Assembly: GCA_026387845.1 (NCBI GenBank)
Contig: JAPLKX010000103.1
Coordinates: 1 to 8,663 of the forward strand
Length of the DNA: 8,663 nucleotides
Reading direction: 5' to 3'
DNA from: Candidatus Hydrogenedentota bacterium
Lineage (GTDB): Bacteria; Hydrogenedentota; Hydrogenedentia; Hydrogenedentales; SLHB01
A model generated the notes under the pieces. That model made no database searches. It worked only from the letters and a program-made list of their open reading frames with translations, and was not told the origin of the DNA. Numbering within the stretch: the first letter of the stretch is position 1; every line of letters starts with the position of its first letter. Position numbers and translations under genes: made by a program. Shown in pieces: positions 1 to 4,413 of this stretch.

Positions 1-152
1 GCCCGCCGGTTCAGGTTCCAGAACCTTGTCCTGCTTCTAATCTGTCCCATGATTTTTGATCCTCATCATGTTGTCTCTAGACAATTCTACGATATTCAAA
101 GCCTTTAGCACAAGTAATACAAATGCCCGCAGAAAACATCAATCTTACTGTC
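1..152. other. Non-coding stretch after the 528-residue gene
   Basis: No convincing gene on either strand. It contains two short inverted repeats: AGGTTC/GAACCT at 13-26 with a 2-base loop, and TTGTCT/AGACAA at 71-84 with a 2-base loop. Neither is followed by a clear U-tract in the direction of the upstream gene, so I do not call a terminator. No tRNA remnant is visible here. Confidence 0.5.
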
Positions 153-1739
153 TCATCGAAATATTGCTTCAAGCTTCTTGTGAACTCCTAGGAAGCTACC
201 CTGCATATCTTGCAGGGTGCGACGGTCGTCAACGGCAGTCTTGAGGATACTTGCGATTTCACCCTTTGCAGACTCGACCGTAGGTTCATTGCATATCTCG
301 GCAACGTCCAGCGCGGACCCGACAAAAGAGCAGTAAGTTTCATAATCTTTGTTGACTTCACTTGCATCAAAAATCAATTCACCCGACTCTGCTATGAACG
401 TCTGCCTCGGATTTGGCTTCTCGACGTGAATTCTTATGGCGTACAAGTATTCTCGTTTGCTGTTTGCGTCACCTTGAGTATATACGAGCGCCAGGTCTTG
501 CTTACTCCATTTCTTTGCCAAGCTGTTCAAATTGCCCCCTTTCGAAGTGCACATGGCTGGAGTTAATATACGGACCTTAAATCCCAACCCACAGTTTACT
601 AACAAAACGGCGAGAACCTGAGATTTTTTCAGGTCGTTGTAGTCTCCCGCCAAGGATTCAAAAGGATCTGTATGGGCATCCAGTTCAACGCTAGCGCGTA
701 CCTTTTCCCCATCAAAAGCAGAGAACAGTGAACGAACGGCACCGTCAGGGAATAAGAAAAGCCTCTCGACGACTCGTTCTGGACCTTGACACTGACCACA
801 TATTCGCTGTTGGACCTTCCACTGGGCTTCCAAATAATTCAACCCCACATGACCAAACCACCACGGAATATAATCAAGCAGAGTAGCAGCTCGAATATTT
901 ATACCGTGGCTCGCTTGTATTACGTTCTTGACAAGAATCTGATAGACAACGTCGGCATCCGTTAGACCTACTGTTGGACCAACATCAAGAAGCCATTTCC
1001 CCTTGTGAAGATTCTCGACCTGCTTTGCAAAGATGCTGAGTCGCTCGTCGAGAAGCCTGGACCGATCGACGCTCCATCCGTTGACACCGACTCGGCAACG
1101 CTCTGAGGCACTCAGCAATCGTGCGATAATTGGGTATGCTGATGCCATGTCGAATTTACAGGCCGGAATCTTGTGGAGGCACGTATCGACCTTATCATAG
1201 ATTTTCTTGTCCCTGTGGTAGCTAGCTATGTTACTGTCAGTCACTCCAGCCGACAACTCTACCTTACAGTCATTTAAGCCAAGTGAGAAATCCGCCCTGG
1301 TTAGAGCATTGGGTGCATTCTCCATCCATTTCCATGTCATCAGATAACCGACTCCTGAAAACATTAATGATGCAACAAGACTTGCGACTGCTCCTATCAT
1401 CAAATTTATCTTCCATTCCGGCGCAGTTTGCCATAGGAGAGGCAGAATAAACCACGCTATTAAAGCACAAACTATGAGGGTTATAGCTATCGGGGCAAAA
1501 AAGCGCCACACCCTATTCCAGACAAATCTATTTCCTTCTTTGTATAATTCTTTGATGCTATCTGCAAGTGCATTATTACCTTTGGTTTCATAGTATGTAG
1601 CCAGCGTATCCCTCTCGCTCTTGGTCAACACACCGCGATAGACCATTTGGGATGGCAGGACTTCAAAACGAAATCTGGTGGAAAACTCGGGGGGAACGTC
1701 CACCGATTCCGAGACCCCTGTGCAGGACATTATGGGCAA
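153..1739 (-). CDS. Unrecognised two-transmembrane protein with large C-terminal domain (528 aa)
   Basis: I do not recognise the family. The protein begins with about 78 mostly polar residues, then has two hydrophobic segments (about 80-103 and 111-136) forming a membrane hairpin. A soluble region of about 390 residues follows. That region carries a CGQC motif at 314-317 and alternates strand-like and helix-like stretches, such as ERVVERLFLF (321-330) and the hydrophobic run near 375-392 ending in GFKVRILT. This layout suggests a membrane-anchored sensor or effector, but that is inference only. The TTG start is preferred because AGGAGG (1749-1754) lies 9 bases upstream; the ATG at 1730 is too far from it. 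It follows the binding-protein gene by 48 bases on the same strand and may share its transcript. The gene is AT-richer than the right half: 841-900 has 26 G/C of 60, against 36 of 60 at 5041-5100. Confidence 0.8.
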   Translation of the reverse strand: MPIMSCTGVSESVDVPPEFSTRFRFEVLPSQMVYRGVLTKSERDTLATYYETKGNNALADSIKELYKEGNRFVWNRVWRFFAPIAITLIVCALIAWFILPLLWQTAPEWKINLMIGAVASLVASLMFSGVGYLMTWKWMENAPNALTRADFSLGLNDCKVELSAGVTDSNIASYHRDKKIYDKVDTCLHKIPACKFDMASAYPIIARLLSASERCRVGVNGWSVDRSRLLDERLSIFAKQVENLHKGKWLLDVGPTVGLTDADVVYQILVKNVIQASHGINIRAATLLDYIPWWFGHVGLNYLEAQWKVQQRICGQCQGPERVVERLFLFPDGAVRSLFSAFDGEKVRASVELDAHTDPFESLAGDYNDLKKSQVLAVLLVNCGLGFKVRILTPAMCTSKGGNLNSLAKKWSKQDLALVYTQGDANSKREYLYAIRIHVEKPNPRQTFIAESGELIFDASEVNKDYETYCSFVGSALDVAEICNEPTVESAKGEIASILKTAVDDRRTLQDMQGSFLGVHKKLEAIFR

Positions 1740-1748
1740 GATCGTTTC

Positions 1749-1754
1749 CCTCCT
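1749..1754 (-). promoter_or_regulatory. Ribosome binding site deciding a TTG start
   Basis: AGGAGG on the minus strand, 9 bases before the TTG at 1739 and 18 before the alternative ATG at 1730. This favours the TTG. Confidence 0.55.
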
Positions 1755-1787
1755 CTCGAACTGACATCCCTGATTGAAATTAATAAC

Positions 1788-2945
1788 CTATTCCTTTACT
1801 TCGTACCACCTGAAATCCCGCAGAAGCACGTCGAAATGCGCATTCCTGCAGACTGCGATTCGAATTGGGCGCTGGACATCGCCACCCTTGGTAAATGACA
1901 TGTCCCCGGATACAGCCGTGTAGTCCCTGAGACCGTAGAGGAAGGAGGAGAGGCTATCGGCATCGGTGCCTACTTGTGCAATGCCCTGGGCAAGGATCGT
2001 CAGGGCATCGTAGGCGGTATTGGCCATGAGACCGGGTTCCCTGTTGAACTTAGTGCGGAAATCCGCGAGAAACTTCTTTACGGCGGGATCATCGCTCTCG
2101 CGATCCAGGCTTGCGTCGGTGATCACAGTCCCTTCAATGTCGCCGGGCTTGAGGATGTCGAAGACCTCTTTGTCGTTAAGGACGCTGATGCTGAGGATCT
2201 GGCTTTTGATGCCGAGTTCTCGTGCTTGGGTGATGGCTCGGGCCATTTCTCGGGGGTTGCCGGCGAGGTAGATGGCGTCGGCGTTGAGTGCTTGGAGTTT
2301 CGTCAACTGGGCGCGAAAGTCGGTGGCGTTCTGTTCGAAGCTTTCGGCGGATAGGACCTTGCCGCCGAGGGACTCATAGGTTTTCTTGAATGGTTCGAGA
2401 AGGCCGATTCCGTAATCGTTGTTGATGTATAGGACGGCCACCGTGCGGATCTTCATCTCGCCGTAGGCGTACTTAGCCATGGCGAGGGCTTCCGCGATGT
2501 CGGACGGCCAGGTGCGGAAAAAGTACTTTGAGGCGCCGGTGAGCTTGGGACTGGATGCCCCGGAACTCATAAAGAGGATCTTCTCTTTATCGATGATTGG
2601 AATGAAAGCTAGAGCCACGGAACTGTTGGCAACTCCGGTCAGAACTTCGATCCGGTCTACATCGATAAGCTTGCGCAGGACGGAAACGCCGTCCTTTGGA
2701 AGCCCCGTGTCATCACCGTAGACAAGCTGGATCTTCTTTCCGTTTATGCCGCCCTTGGCGTTGATCTGTTCGCAAGCCAGTTCATATCCATCCTGCTGGC
2801 TCTTGCCCCATACCGCGGCGTCTCCCGTGAGCGGTAGGCTGACGCCGATTCTCACGGTATCTTGGTTACCTTTGCCGCATCCTGCCAAGACCACAGCAAG
2901 GATGCAAAAGAGTATGGTTGTTGTCCATGCAGTCATGCGCGTCAT
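1788..2945 (-). CDS. ABC-type substrate-binding lipoprotein, LivJ/amide-type (Peripla_BP_6 family)
   Basis: Extracytoplasmic binding protein of the branched-chain amino acid/amide uptake class, 385 residues, a normal length for the family. Residues 1-22 are a lipoprotein signal peptide ending in a lipobox LAGC, so Cys23 would be lipidated. The first lobe opens with RIGVSLPLTGDAAVWG (32-47), the typical N-terminal motif. It continues with GDDTG (77-81) and the serine/glycine loops near 104-110 and 127-132, which in LivJ-like proteins contact the ligand carboxylate and amine. YINNDYGIG (173-181) is also characteristic. The start at 2945 is chosen because AAAGGAGG lies 7 bases upstream; the longer frame from 2984 begins before this site. 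No permease or ATPase gene is next to it in the window, so it is either an orphan receptor or its transporter is encoded elsewhere. The ligand cannot be deduced. Confidence 0.9.
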   Translation of the reverse strand: MTRMTAWTTTILFCILAVVLAGCGKGNQDTVRIGVSLPLTGDAAVWGKSQQDGYELACEQINAKGGINGKKIQLVYGDDTGLPKDGVSVLRKLIDVDRIEVLTGVANSSVALAFIPIIDKEKILFMSSGASSPKLTGASKYFFRTWPSDIAEALAMAKYAYGEMKIRTVAVLYINNDYGIGLLEPFKKTYESLGGKVLSAESFEQNATDFRAQLTKLQALNADAIYLAGNPREMARAITQARELGIKSQILSISVLNDKEVFDILKPGDIEGTVITDASLDRESDDPAVKKFLADFRTKFNREPGLMANTAYDALTILAQGIAQVGTDADSLSSFLYGLRDYTAVSGDMSFTKGGDVQRPIRIAVCRNAHFDVLLRDFRWYEVKE

Positions 2946-2952
2946 TCTTCCG

Positions 2953-2960
2953 CCTCCTTT
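2953..2960 (-). promoter_or_regulatory. Ribosome binding site of the binding-protein gene
   Basis: AAAGGAGG on the minus strand, 7 bases before the ATG at 2945. It fixes the start and places the lipoprotein signal at the true N-terminus. Confidence 0.75.
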
Positions 2961-3009
2961 TCCGTTTTGTAGCCAGCGGAGCAAGTCTTTGTTCTGACAT
3001 TCAAGAGGT

Positions 3010-3039
3010 ATTCTTAGAACTTTGTGCTACAAAAGTCAA
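3010..3039 (-). promoter_or_regulatory. Candidate sigma70-type promoter for the binding-protein gene
   Basis: On the minus strand, TTGACT (3034-3039) is followed after 18 bases by AAGAAT (3010-3015). Alternatively the -10 is TAAGAA after 17 bases. It lies about 65 bases upstream of the ATG at 2945, in an AT-rich gap. The -35 match is good and the -10 is weak. Confidence 0.35.
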
Positions 3040-3092
3040 ATGCCTTAAATAATGGCGTACCGAGCTACCTGCTGGAACTCACACAGAGCTTA

Positions 3093-3275
3093 TTAACACA
3101 TATGGCAGTTCATAGCAAGAGATGAACACAAGCCGGCTTCGTTTTTGTCTGCGGCGGTCGAGAGTTGACCGTTGGCAAGCTTCGTTGCGATATCCGCCCG
3201 CTGGGGTTCCGTCAGATGGCGCCGATGCAGGTTCTCGCTAATCACGAACCTGACAAGTGCATCACGAATCCTCAC
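3093..3275 (-). CDS. ParB-like protein fragment (60 aa, N-terminal part missing)
   Basis: Residues 4-34 contain ALVRFVISENLHRRHLTE followed by QRADIATKLANGQ. This closely resembles the segment just after the ParB/sulfiredoxin-like nuclease fold in phage and plasmid ParB-domain proteins and ParB-linked DNA methyltransferases (pattern NLHRRHL..(S/P)QRA..A.KLA). In those proteins roughly 60-100 residues of ParB domain precede this segment; here a stop codon lies 6 bases before the GTG, so that part is absent. The last 25 residues look unrelated and may be out-of-family sequence after a deletion. The GTG overlaps the TGA of the preceding gene (GTGA), so it may still be translated. It is best read as a decayed or recombined fragment. 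Confidence 0.5.
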   Translation of the reverse strand: MRIRDALVRFVISENLHRRHLTEPQRADIATKLANGQLSTAADKNEAGLCSSLAMNCHMC

Positions 3276-3499
3276 TCTTTACAATCTTTCCCTTGCCTGC
3301 GGGGGTCGTGCCATATCACCAGCACGGAGCGACACCCGTGGCTATCGATCTTGTCGATGTCTTTCATTCGACAGCTATTCGCCGGAAGCGGGTCCGGGTA
3401 GTCATCGGGCACGGCCATCCATATCATGCTATCTGGCTTAAACTTTCGTTCGCCCAAGACCTTTTCAACGCGGGCGAGCCGCCCTGCCATGTTACTCAT
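3272..3499 (-). CDS. Small hypothetical protein of the phage-like cluster (75 aa)
   Basis: Function not recognised. The N-terminus (GRLARVEKVLGERK, residues 6-19) looks helical and possibly coiled-coil. It is followed by an aromatic/proline-rich part (MIWMAVPDDYPDPLP, 25-39) and ends basic. Start chosen at ATG 3499: AAGGA (3507-3511) lies 7 bases upstream, whereas the longer frame (TTG at 3598) has no comparable site at its start. Its first 8 bases overlap the end of the upstream 36-codon frame, and its stop overlaps the GTG of the next frame. Such overlaps are usual in phage and plasmid operons. Confidence 0.55.
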   Translation of the reverse strand: MSNMAGRLARVEKVLGERKFKPDSMIWMAVPDDYPDPLPANSCRMKDIDKIDSHGCRSVLVIWHDPRRQGKDCKE

Positions 3500-3602
3500 G
3501 AGCCTTTCCTTCCGAACGCCTCGCGCGATGGAAGGCATGTCTTTTGCCAGTCGGTTTATCAGCATGTTCAGGCGTTTTCTGCAGGCTAATCGCGTCAATC
3601 AT
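3492..3602 (-). CDS. Possible small protein (36 aa)
   Basis: Unrecognised small frame. It has a strong ribosome site, GGAGGA at 3611-3616, 8 bases before its ATG. It starts 24 bases after the stop of the helix-turn-helix gene, and its TAA overlaps the ATG of the next gene (ATGAGTAA). The protein begins MIDAISLQKTPEH and is strongly basic in its second half (several Lys, Arg and His between residues 16 and 34), with no hydrophobic segment. It could be a real small basic protein or a leader whose translation delivers ribosomes to the next start. Spacing and ribosome site support it; there is no family evidence. Confidence 0.45.
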   Translation of the reverse strand: MIDAISLQKTPEHADKPTGKRHAFHRARRSEGKAHE

Positions 3603-3610
3603 TGGTGTGT

Positions 3611-3616
3611 TCCTCC
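3611..3616 (-). promoter_or_regulatory. Ribosome binding site of the 36-codon frame
   Basis: GGAGGA on the minus strand, 8 bases before the ATG at 3602. It is stronger than any site in front of the overlapping TTG (3598) frame, so translation here most likely enters the 36-codon frame. Confidence 0.5.
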
Positions 3617-3626
3617 ATTCTGAGAC

Positions 3627-4055
3627 TCAACGCAGTTTTGGGATTCTCGTTACTTCCTTCTCAAGCGTGGCAAGACGTTCTTCTAATGCCATCCCCTGGT
3701 GCCACTTCATGACCGAATCCAACGCCGCGACAGCCACACGCGCCTTGATGGCATCCGAGACACCTTCGCCGCTGAGCAACTCGGCCAGGGTATTTACAGC
3801 CTTGCCGGCTAGCCCGGTCAGCCTGGACGTAATAGACTTCAACATGGTGGTCTGCATGGCCTGTAGGGCGCCGCTAAACTCGGGTCGAGTCAACCAGCGT
3901 TCGAGGGTGCGGGGGCTTATCCCGGCGGCCTTGGCGGCCTCCGTCATGTTTCCGCCGCTTACCAAAATCTCGATTGCAGCAACTTGGCGGGGTTTTAGCC
4001 CGTTTCGGGAAGCGACATTTCCCGACGTTTTCCGACAAACATCATCGTCGAGCAT
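3627..4055 (-). CDS. Helix-turn-helix protein, small-terminase-like (142 aa)
   Basis: DNA-binding protein of the homeodomain-like type found in phage small terminase subunits and related mobile-element proteins. Residues 20-60 form the helix-turn-helix: LKPRQVAAIEILVSGGN, then TEAAKAAGISPRTLERWL and RPEF. This matches the usual pattern of a 'KQ..AI..L..G....AAA..GIS..T..RW...P.F' core. The C-terminal half (about 65-135) is alanine/leucine-rich and helical with a likely coiled coil (ALEERLATLEKEV), suggesting oligomerisation. Start chosen at ATG 4055: GAGGAG lies 6 bases upstream and overlaps the TGA of the preceding frame, so the two are probably translationally coupled. The longer frame from 4094 lacks a ribosome site. 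No large terminase gene is in the window, so DNA packaging is not shown; a regulatory role is equally possible. Confidence 0.75.
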   Translation of the reverse strand: MLDDDVCRKTSGNVASRNGLKPRQVAAIEILVSGGNMTEAAKAAGISPRTLERWLTRPEFSGALQAMQTTMLKSITSRLTGLAGKAVNTLAELLSGEGVSDAIKARVAVAALDSVMKWHQGMALEERLATLEKEVTRIPKLR

Positions 4056-4065
4056 ACGGTACTCC

Positions 4066-4281
4066 TCACCCTGGACGGGAGGGATTTTTGGCATCGGTCA
4101 GTACTTCCGCCAGTACTTCCAGCAGGGTTTCCCGGTCCACCCCGTGCAACGCTTCCAACAGCGCCTTTTTACGGTCAATTTGGGATTCTGGGGTAACCGT
4201 TGGGGTAACGGGTTTTTCGGCGTCTTGCAAGTCCTTTGTACCCAAGTCGTTAGAAGCGCCGGGGATTTGCTTTACACGCAA
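4066..4281 (-). CDS. Hypothetical 71-aa frame running into the tRNA fragment
   Basis: Unrecognised. The only usable start is a TTG at 4281 inside the tRNA-Val remnant, without a ribosome site. The frame stays open back to about 4353 with no ATG or GTG. The protein has a low-complexity middle (VTPTVTPE) and a helical leucine-rich tail (KKALLEALHGVDRETLLEVL and onward). Its stop overlaps the ribosome site of the helix-turn-helix gene. The likely reading is a gene whose 5' end was separated by recombination at the attachment site, or whose start codon is within the attachment core. The protein sequence looks codon-like and is coupled to a good gene, but the N-terminus is unsure. Confidence 0.45.
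   Translation of the reverse strand: MRVKQIPGASNDLGTKDLQDAEKPVTPTVTPESQIDRKKALLEALHGVDRETLLEVLAEVLTDAKNPSRPG
4099..4120. repeat. Direct repeat pair CAGTACTTCC, 12-base period
   Basis: CAGTACTTCC occurs at 4099-4108 and again at 4111-4120. It lies inside the 71-residue frame, where it encodes EVL-A/EVL-T, so it may simply reflect a repeated peptide. Its position about 150-200 bases from the tRNA fragment also fits a recombinase arm-binding site. Confidence 0.6.
4189..4211. repeat. Direct repeat pair TGGGGTAAC, 12-base period, with small inverted repeat
   Basis: TGGGGTAAC occurs at 4189-4197 and 4201-4209. The second copy also sits in a 5-base inverted repeat, CCGTT (4197-4201) and AACGG (4207-4211), around GGGGT. 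It encodes the VTP-T-VTP stretch of the 71-residue frame and begins about 60-75 bases from the tRNA remnant. Confidence 0.6.
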
Positions 4282-4315
4282 GGGGTCGCAAGTTCGAATC
4301 TTGCAGCGCCCACCA
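4266..4315 (+). other. 3' half of tRNA-Val(TAC): candidate attachment site
   Basis: The sequence folds as the 3' half of a tRNA. The anticodon stem is TTTGC (4266-4270) with GCAAG (4278-4282) and the loop is TTTACAC with anticodon TAC (4273-4275). The variable loop is GGGTC. The T stem is GCAAG/CTTGC around TTCGAAT (4293-4299). The 3' acceptor strand is AGCGCCC (4305-4311), followed by discriminator A and encoded CCA (4313-4315). The matching 5' acceptor GGGCGCT and a D arm are absent from the bases upstream, which are part of a reading frame. It is therefore a fragment, not a functional gene, and the expected remnant of site-specific integration. Confidence 0.8.
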
Positions 4316-4359
4316 TCTCTTTTCTTGCCCCCTCTTGCAAAGCACCGTCTTTATTGGTC

Positions 4360-4407
4360 AAAAATAGGGCTCTGCGCCGAGGTTGGGCGCGACAGATCAC
4401 GCTGATC
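4360..4407 (-). terminator. Weak candidate terminator of the ferredoxin-AOR operon
   Basis: Just after the AOR stop, the minus strand has an inverted repeat GATCA-GCG-TGATC (4395-4407). A second hairpin follows, with stem GCGCC/GGCGC (4374-4378 with 4386-4390) and a 7-base loop. TTTTT (4360-4364) comes 9 bases further on. The distance between hairpin and T-run is larger than in a classic intrinsic terminator. Confidence 0.3.
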
Positions 4408-4413
4408 GAGAAG

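Larger units (their letters stand above)
3093..4315. mobile_element. End of an integrated phage- or plasmid-like element
   Basis: Five tightly packed leftward small genes, two with mobile-element-type domains (small-terminase-like helix-turn-helix and a ParB-like fragment), end exactly at a tRNA-Val 3' fragment. Integration into a tRNA gene leaves an intact tRNA at one end and a 3' copy at the other. Given the plus-strand tRNA orientation, the element lies left of the fragment. The right boundary is well placed; the left boundary is not seen, and the element may extend beyond base 1 and include the genes at 153-2945. No integrase gene is present in the window. Confidence 0.5.

Noticed and set aside
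71..84. Near-palindrome TTGTCT-CT-AGACAA
   Set aside because: Short, 2-base centre, no T-tract and no promoter nearby; chance occurrence is likely.
3050..3090. TAGCTCGGTA on the minus strand, resembling a tRNA D arm
   Set aside because: No acceptor stem, anticodon arm or T arm can be built around it; it does not provide the missing half of tRNA-Val.
3499..3598. 33-codon N-terminal extension of the 75-residue protein from TTG 3598
   Set aside because: The ribosome site at 3611-3616 is better spaced for the ATG at 3602 in another frame, and ATG 3499 has its own AAGGA 7 bases upstream.
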